Source: Musa acuminata AAA Group
Taxonomy: Eukaryota; Streptophyta; Magnoliopsida; Zingiberales; Musaceae
Direction: 5' to 3'
Assembly: GCF_036884655.1 (NCBI RefSeq)
Contig: NC_088335.1
Span: forward strand, 39,464,501-39,528,500
DNA length: 64,000 nt
How positions within the stretch are numbered: the first letter of the stretch is position 1; the number at the start of each line of letters is the position of its first letter. Of this stretch, positions 32,644 through 45,065 are shown one piece after another. The position numbers and the translations under genes were made by a program. A model generated the notes under the pieces. That model did not search any database and had not been told where the DNA came from. It saw only the letters and a list, made by a program, of their open reading frames with translations.

Positions 32644-35372
32644 GATTTAAAAGTTTTCATCCTATTATTTCAGACGTTTGCTACTTGTGTGCTATATCAG
32701 ATTCCAAATACTCTATTTTGATAACAATTTCATTTTTTTTGTATCATTCAATAAGTGCGATGTAATAACTATGCAAACAGTATGATATCCATTCGCACGA
32801 GTTGCTATGCATAGCTTAGCTGCAGGCAAGTCTAGCGAGTGCTAAAAGCATGCATATGATGTGATTTTCCGTGATAATTGTTTGTTATTTTTATCCTTAG
32901 AAAAACATAAGGGAATCATGAACATTGAACGAATTGCTTGTATCTGTATGTATGTATGTATGTATGTATGTATGTATGTATGTATGTATGTATGTATTCC
33001 CTAATGTCAAAGCGTATACTACTTACAGCATTTGATTTCAATATCGAATCTATATTCCTTGAATCACTTTGTACGGATTATTTATATTTCTTTTATTACT
33101 CAATCAAATATGATGTTATTATGGAGACACTAAGCTTTGGATGTCTGCTGGTCAATGATGGACTTCTTCGTGTGCCAACCCATCTAAAGCACAGTTATAG
33201 AAAAGAAAATTCATAAACTGGCTATCAGATTTTGCAGCTGTAATTATTTTTGGATTGTTTCTTAGTGTTTTAAATCGAAGTGATAGACATTTTGTATGAC
33301 ATGTGGTGCCACTAATCTTCTTCGTTCCGCTAATGGTCATCACCTCCGAGAACGGTTGCCTTTCATGAAGAAAAGGGAAGCTCCCATCTCCATTTTGTGA
33401 CCGCTGCAGTACCTCCTCGATCGAGCCATGGCCTGAAGGATAGCATAATTACACATGCAAAGCCTAGAGAGATCTCCGGACTCAGCACGGAAGAAGACTT
33501 CCCTGCACCGTGAGTGGAAGGTATGATGATGAAATGGAGCTACCAGTTGCTTACGATGCCAGGGAGAGTTGCCTTTTACTCGGTTCTACTTGCTCCATGG
33601 ATAAGATTTCCATGGTCGCAGATTAAAGATCATGGTGGAAATGTTGTGGATGCGTGTGCTTATGAAGCATACACGGATTTTAGCTTGACAATTGCAGTTT
33701 AAGCAGCCCATGACAGATCAACAAGTCTTAGACGGAATGACATGATTGGTGTTTAACGTATCAGAAAGTCTCAAATGATGCGTCCGACAAAGAGCCATTT
33801 CTATTGCACGGAATAGAGATGGTTGACCCTAGCGGCACCCCTGCACTCGTTCGTGCCTGTCGACGACCTACTCCACCGATCTACCTTCCTGGAGATTGAA
33901 GACAAAGAGTCAGCCGCGCCTGGGACGCAACTGGCTCGAAGCACCCGGCGGCATGTAGTCGTCGCGAGTAAGACTTTGCGGGTGGGACGAATCGATACAC
34001 ATGGACGCACAAATTAGAAAGCAAAGCGAACGCAATGATTCGGTTGTGATTTCTGAGCCTTCTTTGTTCAGATGTTAAGTTAAAATGAAGTAATGCTGCT
34101 TCACATTTATTATGCTTAATTATGGCAGCAGTCATTTGTTTTTCCTGAAATATAAATCTTAAACATCCCTACTTCATATTAATCGACATAAAGTTGCACC
34201 TCCATAATCAATAATTTCCATATTTATCTCTTTAAATTTATATTTTATACATAAATATTTATATATATAATACTTAATGTTCGAAGAATATATCCACTGT
34301 GTATCTTACACATAAGATAAGAGCGTGTGCGACACCCCGAGTTAAAGGAATCTCTGATGGCAAACATAATATTGTGGAGATTCCGAATGGCTAATGAGTC
34401 ATTATACTTTGCATGGATCTTTCTAGCTTTTACTCTGGATTTTTTTGGATTGAGTTGGGTAGTCTTTATCCGCTCTGAAAGGGAATACAGAATCTGTTGG
34501 ATCTAAGGGTTTGTCCAGTCTTTGGTGGGTGGACGAGCAGGTGGGGCCTCCTCCTCTGCCTCTGCTCCGTGGATGATGATGATGATGATATCCGGAATTC
34601 ACTTTGAGTGTGATGTACAACTGCTTGGTCTCATTTGTTTGGTTGGTCTCATCGTTTTGTGGAAGGAGGCTGAAATGGCGAATCAGATCTTCTATCACTA
34701 CCCTTGAATGATTGAGTTGGTGATGGTTGTGTAGATGCGGCTTCTGGTACCAATCAGAGGGGGGGTGGCAAAAAATGCATCTTTTTGGTTGTTTGGGTAG
34801 GGAAAACTCTTGGTTTTTGCTGTGTAGGGAGGGTGAGGGATCATTCGGAATTCTTGTATTGATTTCTTTGGACTTGGGACCGTGAGCACAAAGATTTCCA
34901 ATCATTTACAAGGTTCTTTATTGTTCTTTGTCTGGCTTCTCTGGTTCCCAATTTCCCTCTGGTTACCGCTGTGTCCTCAGGTGAGAATATTTTTCTTTCG
35001 TTTTAATCTTGGTTGATTGCAGAAAGCTCTCTTTTTGTTGTGGAGTGGTGATTTTTCTTCGTCTGTGTTGTTTCTTTGCATTCTGGCGTTGGTCCCTTCG
35101 ATTCTTTCCCACATCTGTCCTTCCCCATGCCGGCAATATTACTTTACAATCTCCTTTCTGGATGATTTTTCCAGCTGCCAGTTAGCCAGCAAGTGTCGAT
35201 TTGCTGTTCAAGACACAGTCCGGATCCAATTTTCCATCAGTTAATTCGAAATAATTTAGTGGGACGGCTGTTTCAAAGGAAAGATCCGATCATGTGCTCA
35301 TAATTTGATGGATTTGGAGCATCCTTTTTGCCGCTTGATTTTCTAGTTATATGCTTACTTGGAGAGACGGCG
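32644..35372. other. Intergenic region and MYB gene leader
   Basis: No gene is supported in 32644-34400. 34500-35372 is the likely promoter and 5' UTR of the MYB gene; the CTTTGTCTGGCTTCTCTGG... pyrimidine-rich stretch and a possible leader intron near 34981 (CCTCAG/GTGAGAAT) are consistent with that but unproven. A TGTA microsatellite lies at 32946-32997. Confidence 0.5.
32946..32997. repeat. (TGTA)n microsatellite
   Basis: Thirteen TGTA units in a row. Confidence 0.97.
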
Positions 35373-38300
35373 ATGGAAGAAGAAAGCTGCGGTTCATCAT
35401 GGACGAGGGAGCAGGAAAAAGCGTTCGAGAATGCCTTGGCAACTCACCCTGAGGATTGCAGTGACCGGTGGGAGAAGATTGCAGCTGATGTGCCTGGGAA
35501 AACCATCGAGGAAGTGAAGGACCACTATGAGCTTCTAGTTGAGGATATCAATGACATCGAGTCTGGTAGAATCCCTCTACCCTGCTACCCCTCTTCCTCG
35601 GAAGGTGGTGACCATGCTAATGATGGTGGTAGTGGTAAAAAGGGAGGAAACCCACATGGTGATCCCGGTCACACTGGGAAGGCATCGAGGTCAGATCAAG
35701 AACGCAGAAAGGGGATAGCTTGGACCGAGGATGAACACAGGTTAACTCTGTACTCTAAAATTGGTTGTATTTCTTCGATCTGTTTGCTTATTAAAGAATC
35801 ATTTTTTGGCACTTCACCTCTAAAATATTGAGATAATAAGGGGAAAATAAATCTGGCACCTGCTTTTGGATTCTTAGGTCAAGAAATGATTCTTATAACA
35901 AAGGACCGCAGAGGATAACTTTCTTGTCGAATGGAACTTGTGTGAGTGCTATAAGCTTCAGAAGAGCTAGTTGATTTAGGACTCCCAAATAAATAGTGCT
36001 TTGTGTTTTATAGGGTGCATCTAGATTTGTTCTCATTGCTTCTGGGGCTAAGCAATGAATCAAGTTTGTGGGTCTTGTGCACTGAGACTGAACCAACACT
36101 CTTATACTATTATCTTCTCGAATTGTGTCTTCATGTTATTTTTTTAGTGGTAAGATAATGGTTATTCCACTACGGAATGAAGACAAATGTTGGGTTTCTG
36201 CTGTAACTTATAATTGATATTAAGCTTGTAACTTCAACTATCTCATACAGGGTCTTGGATCGGTTGTGTTGTCACATGATTTGGTTATTATCCACTTGAC
36301 TTCTGTGGACTTTGAAGATGTAACCACAGTATTTTTTATATGATCATTAGAAACTCAAGATCTCTGTGGAAGGTTGTCACATACCATAGGTTCAAAAAGA
36401 TGATGCATCCAAGAAATAAACTGAAGTTCTTGTTCAAACAAGCAACTATGAAAAGTCACATTAGCAACCTACAGGATCGATGTTGGGCTGAAAATTTGTT
36501 GATAATTCTTTTGCTTTCTATAATGGTATGCCACTGAATTCAGAATAAGTCATATCTAGTGTAAAATGAATATAAATGAGTATATTTGCCCACTATGAAG
36601 ACAATATTAGCAGAGTATCAATTTTTTCTTTTAGATGGAATAGGATTCAGTGGTGTTTGACCAAGCTATGTCCAAATTCTCTTTCTTGGAAAAAGGTTGA
36701 TTTTGTTTGGGGACGATCTCCGCAGACTAGCCTGTTTCCATATATTGAGTAGGATTCATATTACAAGCCGAGCCATATCCTAGATCTCTTTCTTTGGAAA
36801 AAAATTCTGAGTTTTAGTTTTGGAATGTGAATATCCTTTTCATTAATTTAGCAATTTATTCTAGTCAAACTTCTTTTCCTTCACTTTCTTAAACCAGAGA
36901 AAAATATCTTTATGTCAGGTTCTGCCGAACATTCTACTCCAGGCAAGTAAGTTTGCTATACTTGTTCAATTGCATCCACATAGGGAGAAGGATGTTGATG
37001 CTTGTTCTGATGTGCTAAAGTGAAGCCAACTATTTTGAGACTGAATCTCTCTGCAACCTAAGTTGCCCTCCTCACCATAACTTAAGGTGTGCAATTAAAC
37101 TATGTTACCCAATTTTATCATTCAGAAAAAAAAAAAGAAACAGCAAGACTACTTGGTAATTGTTTAAGAACAAGAAAAGAGTAATCCTGTTAATAAATGT
37201 CCCAGTGTTGAGGAAGTCTTTAAGAGACAATATGTTTGCTCCAATGGTCCTCTCTTGTGTATTGTACATGCTCACATATAGTCAACTGGATGCTTTGAGA
37301 AGATTTGCAGATTCCAAATGCCATTTTCTACCATTATTGTAACCATCACCTTAAATCCTCATTTACGTTGCCTCCTCATAACAAAGAGATGCTGACACAA
37401 CTCCATTTTAATAATCCAACAGCAACGAGGAACAAAAAACAATAGTTTTTTTTAGCACTTCTCATGTTTACTAATTTGTCATGTATTCTGTTAAAATTAC
37501 AGCATGGTGTACCATGCACTAACTGTTTGTGAAGGCTGTCATGGAGAATTATAGCATGATCTAGTAACTGAAAGCAGGACTATAATCATGATCTAAAGAT
37601 TCCAGTGGTCTACTAGTTATGGATTAAAAACATCCAATAATGTTTAGCTACTATAAACTCGTATTGCTTTGTGAGCAGGTAAATGTAGGTAATAACAACT
37701 AACTTTCTTGTTATATGATTTGAGAGATTATCAATGGATAATTGCTTCTTATTTTATGTGTTATTAATGCCAAATGCCTTGATTCAACTTTTATACTATA
37801 TTTTGGTGGATATGATATGTCTTCTAGGCATCTTGCATTACATTCATAGTTTTCATGTGCTATGAACTTTCGTCTTTTTCATCATATGATTTATTTCTAC
37901 CAGAGATAAGACAGCCTTTTCTTAATGCTGTGATATTGATCTGTTGTCAGTATCTTGCTTCTCTTGTTCGCATGGTGGGGAGTGTAATCTCCATCGTAAT
38001 GTTCTCCATGCTTGCTTTACCCTTTAGAAGTATTAAAATTCTGTCTGCACCAGTTTGTTCTATAAAGCAGATAGGCAAGTAAGCCAACTGCTTATGTTGC
38101 TTTTCCATGGAAGTGCCTGTGTGATCAGATATTTAGTTGGGGCATTTCTCTAAATAAGTTTGTTTAGAAATTTGTTGACATAAAATTGGAACCTTATAAT
38201 TTGTTGAATCCATGATTTAAGGTAGACTGACGACCCTGATTTGTTACACAGCCTCAAGAATTGTCTACATTACCTTCAGATTTAGTGGCATATTTATCCT

Positions 38301-40137
38301 ACTCATGTTGTGACTTCAGTTGAGATACCATCCCACGGCACTTGGATTCTGCCTTCTTCTTCTATGATGAACTTTGACCTTTGGGATTATTTATTCATTT
38401 TCAAAACTAAGGAAAAATACTTAATTGATATAGGATTTCACTCCTAAAAGAACTGAAAAGGAAGATGATATAATGTCTCAGCTGTTCAGACATTTGCTTG
38501 TTCTAACACTGTACCACACAAATATTGGTCTTACAAATTTATGTTGTTCGATGGTGGTACACCCAAATGTAATTCATATTTGACAAAGGACCATGCAGCT
38601 TGTATGGTGGTCCTTGGTATTTAATGAATTGATATAGAATAAATTTGACAATCATTGGAAACTATATGGAAGGCCTTACTAGGGGAAGCCTGCAAGGAAA
38701 GCTCAAACCAGGACTACGGCTCCTCAAGTGGCATGCTAGTTTCTTGATTAAGGTTCCCTGACCAAGCAAGTCTGACATAGGCATATATTATTATTTGGAG
38801 TTATCTCATGAAATAAACTTTTCTCATGTGGGCAGCAAATTTTATTTTTTGTTCTGTGGGCCAAAAATCTTTGTGGTTTGTAAGGATAGACTGCTTTTGA
38901 TGTAAGTTCAGTATATCGATTTATGAATTGTAGGTTTGAACCATTAAGCCATGGCCTAGTTTTGCTCGGACCATGAAATTCACATATGAGATGGGGTATT
39001 GAAATAGCAAATCTGTTAGGTTTCAGATCCCTTCTTTTGTTACCATGGAATCCACATATGAGAATGGGTATTAAAATAGCAAATCTGTCGGGTTTCAGAT
39101 CCTTTTTTTTTCCCTAGTTGTATCTTAAAAGCATATTACAACTAGCTGTAGTGGGAGCCAGAGATTATGATGCTCTCTCACCTTCATGAAGAGAGGTATA
39201 ACATGTCCTGAGTCTTATCCCTACAAGGTATATTTTACTTGTACTTCTGGATTGTCAACTAAGCAGTAAATCATCTGTGGTTTTACTGTTTACTGAATTC
39301 ACCGAGTTACACAAGTCAAAATTAGGGGTCAAGAAGGCCTTTGACTACAACATTTTGGTTTCTTCTTAGCTTATTATTCCTTAAAATGTCAGTTATTGGT
39401 CCAGCGCTAGTATAAGATAGAAACTTCTCATGAGTGTTGACTGCTTCACATGAGGTAACACAAGCTATATGAACATGCTTTCTAACACTTGCAAAAGCCT
39501 AATAGTCAGCAATATGCTTCCATGTTTTGTTTTAGACACTAAAATGTTTTTTCGTCTTTGTAGTAGCAACTTATTCATTATGTTTGACATCTAAACTGAA
39601 GCAGTTAAAATCTATTACTATTGATGGATCTTCTACAGATTGTTTCTTCTTGGACTTGAAAAATATGGCAAAGGTGATTGGAGGAGCATTTCTCGAAACT
39701 TTGTAATATCGAGAACACCTACGCAGGTCGCAAGCCATGCACAGAAATACTTCATTCGTTTGAATTCCATGAACAAAGAGCGCCGAAGGACCAGCATCCA
39801 TGATATCACCAGTGTCGTCAATGGCGATGTATCAGCTCCTCAGGGGCCAATCACCGGACAGAATATCGGGTCGGTTGCAAGTACAGGGAAATCTATCAAG
39901 CAATCTCCTCAGTCATCAAGTGGTGCTCCTGGTGTTGGCATGTATGGAACCACCATTGGACAGCCTGTTGGTGGTCCTCTCACAGCAGTAGGTACTCCAG
40001 TTAATCTTCCTGTTCCTGGAGCACCTCATATGGCCTACGGCATGCGGGCCCCAGTTTCTGGAACTGTGGTCCCTGGTGCCCCAGTGAACACCCCACCAAT
40101 TCCACACCCAATGCCTCCAGCATCATCCAACAGATAG
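35373..40137 (+). CDS. SRM1-like: SRM1/DIVARICATA-type MYB transcription factor, 2 exons, 288 aa
   Basis: Exons 35373-35740 and 39639-40137 join in frame (867 nt, 288 codons plus stop; GT-AG). The start is the first ATG in the frame. The first MYB/SANT domain (about 8-58) contains [27 protein letters not shown] and [12 protein letters not shown]. The second (about 113-165) contains [29 protein letters not shown] and the SHAQKYF motif (155-161) that defines the CCA1-like/R-R type. A conserved IHDITSV follows, then a Gly/Pro/Ala-rich tail with [10 protein letters not shown]. Domain order and linker ([17 protein letters not shown]) match Arabidopsis SRM1 and snapdragon DIVARICATA relatives: nuclear DNA-binding regulators linked to ABA, salt and seed responses. 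The intron is 3.9 kb, unusually long for so short a gene. Confidence 0.95.
38970..39113. repeat. ~72-bp direct tandem duplication in MYB intron
   Basis: ACCATGAAATTCACATATGAG...GGTTTCAGATCC (from 38970) is repeated from 39042 with a handful of substitutions. Confidence 0.85.
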
Positions 40138-41541
40138 TAGCAGTATGTTCTTGTGGACAGAAGACAGGAAGGGCTACTTGGTCTCATGCATTCTCATCAT
40201 CATCAATTCAGATCAACTGATAGGTACAAGGACATATTCTTCTAGTTATGTTGTAGTCTCAGAGTTAGATATTGTTTAATTGTTTCATGTCTAAATGGCA
40301 AGGGGAACGTCGATTTATGTACTTGATGTGTTCAAGAGTGGCTGCAGATAAAGACAGACAAGAGCAGCTCTTAGACTAATGTTAATCCTGTCTCTTGTAT
40401 GGTGGCTCTTTGATCCTAATGCAGAAACAGAAGTGCAGGTTCAGATGCTGTTGCACCAGTCAATTTTTCGAGACCTTTTTTTGTCTCAACTCCAATAAGA
40501 CTAAATCATATACAATATATATGTAGAGATTGCACTATTAATCTCTGGTTATGTTCTGGTTTTAGTCTCACAAACTGAAATAAAATGAATAGGTTCCAAT
40601 TACCTCAACATACAGAAATAAAGATGACTGGACAACTCTCTGCAGTAATTTATGGGTCCCATGGATGATTTATGAACTGATAAAGATAACAATGGTTCAG
40701 ACATGGGTGTTAATTGTGGCCCCAACAAATCTTATCTAGACTTTTATATTTCTTGGTTGGAAGAGACAAGTTCTAGTGGGAGGCCTTTAGGATACCCTTC
40801 CCAAATGCAGATGGATAGAGAAATATTTGTGTTGGGTCTCACAGTGCATCTGGTTTTTCTGTTTCCACAGATTGATCACAATCAGTTTCCTTTCATCAGA
40901 AGTCTGCCTTGATCACTTCCTTCCACCAATCTGATTCAGCATGAACTATTTACACTTCTCTCCAGCTAAGCAAAGAAATCTGAGTCTAATCTCTGGCTGA
41001 AAAGCTTCTACAAAGTCACCAAACAAGGACAGCTTAGTGAGCTGCTGACTCACTCTTGGGTCAGCCATGCTGCATGCTGCCATGGAGCATAATATGATGA
41101 CTTCAAGTAATTAGTTTCAAAAAGAGACTGGAGGTGCCTTTGCTCGATGTAAGCACATGGCATGTCTCTCTATGTTATGAGCAAGAGACTTGATCTATTT
41201 CTAACTTCATAATAAGATGAGAAGATTCATCAATGCTAGCTGGATGCTTTGATGAGAACATGTTCACTTGATTAATGCTGCAGGGTTGATGATGAAGATC
41301 AAGCGCATGAGAGCTTTGGGGACTTTCCTTTTCTTCTCTTGAAAGTTTCTTTAGCTGATGATGAATTGATGATTCACCTTTATTTTTCTTTTCTGGCTTC
41401 ATCATATTGCCTTTATAGCTGATGACCCCATGCTGACTCTGCTTCACCTTATAAAAGGCTTCCTCACTGGTCTATTGGATTCAAGAATCTCTTCCTCTCT
41501 CCTCTCTACTAGTGGAAGCAGTTCTGGTGCATCATCTCAGC
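40138..41541. other. MYB 3' UTR, intergenic DNA and GEM promoter
   Basis: No coding sequence is supported. The right end carries the TATA box of the GEM-like gene. Confidence 0.55.
41450..41457 (+). promoter_or_regulatory. Putative TATA box of the GEM-like gene
   Basis: TATAAAAG about 85-90 bp upstream of the start codon at 41542, a typical plant core-promoter spacing. Confidence 0.6.
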
Positions 41542-42582
41542 ATGAAGAACACAAACCATGATCAAGCTGTAGGCATTCCTATTAGGTCGATCACAGCAGA
41601 AATGGTTGGAAAATCTCAGCTCAACAGACTCTGTCTGCAATCCACTTCATACAACTCCCAGTATGAACAAAGTAATATCATCTTTCTCATATGAAGTTGT
41701 TTACATATTATTTATATTGTGTTGGAGAAACTCAAAGAGTTACTTTGATGCAGAAGTGGATTCACCTATTGCTTGGATGAGCAAGTTCAGCAAAAAGGCA
41801 GACAGCTATGTTAAGGGCATCAAAGATCATGGTGAGTTTACAGCTTCCCTACGGTGAAATGTTCTGCAATGCTGTCTTTAGTATGTTTTGTGTGGCAACT
41901 ACTTGGGAGTTCATGTTTAGAGGTAGAAAACAATTAGTCCTGTCAAAGATAGTTTCCAAGTAGCAAGAGACTAGCATCAGTGACTCGCATCTTTTAATTT
42001 CATGTAAAATTGCAGTGAGTTTAGGACCCAAAATCTCAGAGATTGTGAAGGGAAAACTGAGCCTGGGTGCAAAGATTCTTCAAGCCGGAGGTATTGAGAG
42101 AGTTTACAGGCAAAATTTCTCAGTTGAAAAAGGAGAAAAGCTGCTGCAAGCATTCCAGTGCTATCTGTCAACCACAGCTGGTCCTATAGCAGGACTGCTC
42201 TTTATTTCAACACACAAGATTGCTTTCAGGAGTGATAGATCCATCAGAATCACTTCTCCCAGAGGACCTTTGGCCAGAGTTCCTTACAAGGTACTTCCTT
42301 TTGGAATCCAATCTTGGTGAGGCTATGATTGTAGGAAACAGAGCTGAAAATTGTTCTGAAAGTTCAACTGAATTCAATGACTTCCATTCACAGGTTTTGA
42401 TCCCAGTAGGCAGGGTGAAAAGAGCCAGCCTCTGTGAGGACTCACAAAAGCCTAACCAAAAATATATCCAAGTAGTGACTGTGGATGAATTTGAGTTCTG
42501 GTTTATGGGATTCTTCAGCTACCAAAGATCCTTGAAGTATCTAAGAAGAGCAATTTCAAGATCACAAGGAGTTCTGCAGTAA
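41542..42582 (+). CDS. GEM-like protein (GRAM domain), 4 exons, 223 aa
   Basis: Exons 41542-41671, 41754-41831, 42016-42290 and 42394-42582 join in frame (672 nt, 223 aa plus stop), all GT-AG. The N terminus has the family VGIPIRS motif, then DSPIAWMSKFSKKADSYVK, GIKDHVSLGPKISEIVKGKL and GAKILQAGGIERVYRQNF. The GRAM domain (about 100-185) holds EKLLQAFQCYLSTTAGPIAG, LLFISTHKIAF and VPYKVLIPVGR. The C terminus has VTVDEFEFWFMGFFSYQ. This is the plant GEM-like 4/8 group (relatives of GLABRA2 expression modulator; some members are ABA-responsive). GRAM domains bind membrane lipids. The exon-1 frame is the least certain part, since the end of exon 1 (GIPIRS to YEQ) is poorly conserved. Confidence 0.93.
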
Positions 42583-43502
42583 AACTATTCACTAGATTTT
42601 GGAAGCTGCTTTCCTTCATTCTACTCTTTTTGTACATGTAAGAGGTGAAAGTATCATTTCTTCTTCTTGTACTTCCTACTGAAACTACTTTCGGTTTTCG
42701 GAAAGTCAGGTTCAGTTCCATTCAGAGAATAGAATCCTTCATCCATCTCCTGCAACCACTAATGCATAATGCTTAATCATGTAAAACTTCAACTTGTGGG
42801 ACACTTCAATCTTAAGAATTAGGTAGAGAAAAAGAGTGGTAACAGACACAACAAGAGAAGACCATTGATTACAGCCATATTTACAGCCAAGAGAAGACCA
42901 TTGATTAGTGGTAACACAGAGAAAGTGTGATTGCCATATTTACAGCCAACTAATGGATGAATTTCACAAAAGAGAAGACAATTTGATTAGTCATTAATAG
43001 GATGCAGATGACAGCATAAACAGTGTTCAATTGTTTTTTATCATAATTGATACAAGTTCAGACATATGGCAGGCAATTGTCTTTGTACTTCATCTTACTT
43101 CAATACAACCTCAAGTATCTGCAAACTTCACTAAGCTCTTTCCTTTTTCTACTCCACTAGTTAATTATTCTCACCAGCATTAACAAATGACACATTTCCA
43201 AGTTCTACACATATCGTACTTGTATGTCCGGCAAATGGTTTGCCACTCTGATAACACCCACTCGTTTCTCCATTCAATAAAACGCATGCAATAACATCAA
43301 TTAAGAGAGCACTGCAACAATTTCAAGAGCAACAAAAAGTTCAATAGGAAAGCGAGAATCTTTCTTCTTTTGAATAAATGTTCTAAAAGTATTCACCAAA
43401 AGAAATGGTTTTCTGTAATCTGATGATGCCTGGCATGTGTAAATTAATAGCCAGGAAAAGAATGATATCAATGTAAAAGACAAATCATGATAAAACACTT
43501 TT
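42583..43502. other. Convergent intergenic region
   Basis: The 3' flanks of the GEM-like gene (plus) and the DUF829 pseudogene (minus) face each other. A short duplicated phrase, AGAGAAGACCATTGATTA, occurs at about 42855 and 42890. No gene is seen. Confidence 0.55.
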
Positions 43503-44340
43503 TTATGAAGAATCTCTGCAACAAGTGATAACACAATCCTCCAGAAAGTTGACAAGCTGAGAACTGTAGAGACCTGGATGGCTTCTGAAGTGATCAACAT
43601 GAGGCTACGACAAAAAATCACATGCCCTGACCTCATGCCCAGCTCTTCTTTGTCTTTCTACAAAGGACTCCACAGATTTTGCAGGAATAACTCTGTCAGC
43701 AGAGCTATATATATACAACTGAGGGCACTTTGGTTGCTCTGATGTTAGTAAATTTAGCACATCAGACAATCTCCTGTAGAAGTTGCCAGAAAACCATCAA
43801 TTAGTTACTGGATTTCCATGATTTAGCAGTGGACAAAGATCATAGCACACAAATGACAGCAAATGTTATCAAATATTCAAATGTTCCCATGGCAACAACC
43901 TAAACATCTCAGTTTACACGATTTATCCCTTCAAGACTACTTTTAATTTACGATCAATTTATTTGCATGCGATGTCTAGACTCCTCCAGATTGTTTGAGC
44001 TTCCAAAGAATTATTCCACCCTCATATTAGCAATTAAGATGAATCATATAATAGATGCTGATAATTTGCTTGCAGATGAAGACCACACCATTCAATCTGA
44101 AAATAATTTCTACCTGTTGATAGTGGGAAAGTCTAGAACCACCTCGAAGAACTTCTTCAAGGCCACTAACAAAGCAGTTTCGGTGACTGTAGGTTTAGGA
44201 TCCCCATATGAACCATCAGCAGTTGTCGTGCCCCTTCCTGTAACATCTGAACTCACCATTCCCTTTGTTGCTACACACACATCTTTTTCAAAAGAGCAGC
44301 AGAAAAGCCTGAAGCCCAAACCTACACCATTCATGGGTGA

Positions 44341-44345
44341 AATAC
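44341..44345. repeat. Target site duplication of copia element (left)
   Basis: AATAC before the 5' LTR, repeated at 49898-49902 after the 3' LTR. Confidence 0.93.
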
Positions 44346-45013
44346 TGTTGGGTCCAGCCCATATGTGCTTGGACAATTGGGCCTTTTGAGCCCAAATCAT
44401 TAATTAAAAGGCAAAAGAGATATAGGGCAAAAAAAGAAAGAAAATGGCAGTACGCGAACGTGCAGTAGCGGCGGCACACAGAGAGAGAGAAAGAGAAAGA
44501 TTAGGATCTTGAGTTTTCTGCTTGACGATCAGTGGCCAAACGTTATCAGTTTTGGCCCAAATTTTATGTAGAGAATCCTTGCAGCAAGCTCTACAATCCT
44601 AACGGTGTTGATCTGCAGTTTACCCTCTTCGAGGTACTTTCCTACTATATCCACTTTGTGAGACCTAGAATTCTCTTTTGATGAGATCTATCATATGTGA
44701 TGAAGATATGCTATTCTTGAGCCAAGATATATGATCTTGTTGTTATTGTGATCCTTTTACTATTTTAGAGAAGACTTATTGTAAACCTGTTATCATTACT
44801 ATTGATAGTGGAAGTTTGAGGTGGACTACGGTCCCGTGGGTTTTCCACGTTAAAAATTTGGTCTCACTGTGTGATTGATTTATTGCTCTACTGTTTATAT
44901 TGTTCTGGTTAATATTAGCATTTTGATATCAAGTTAGTATTTTGATAAGGAACTCATTTTGATACACAAAGAGAGAAAAGAATTATTCCGCTTTAACAGG
45001 TTTTTTCCCAACA
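44346..45013 (+). repeat. 5' LTR of copia element
   Basis: Starts TGTTGGGTCCAGCCC and ends CCCAACA. It aligns with 49209-49897 with many point differences and small indels, so the insertion is not very recent. Confidence 0.94.
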
Positions 45014-45065
45014 AGTGGTATGATTAAATTGAACTCATCAAATTATTCCACTTGAAAGCATATTG

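Noticed and set aside
43967..44389. 140-codon plus-strand frame
   Set aside because: Antisense to DUF829 exon 3 and extending into intron; no domain.
44110..44400. A separate small minus-strand gene starting in the copia LTR
   Set aside because: The frame is DUF829 exon 3 read out of its upstream exon context, joined by chance to LTR sequence.
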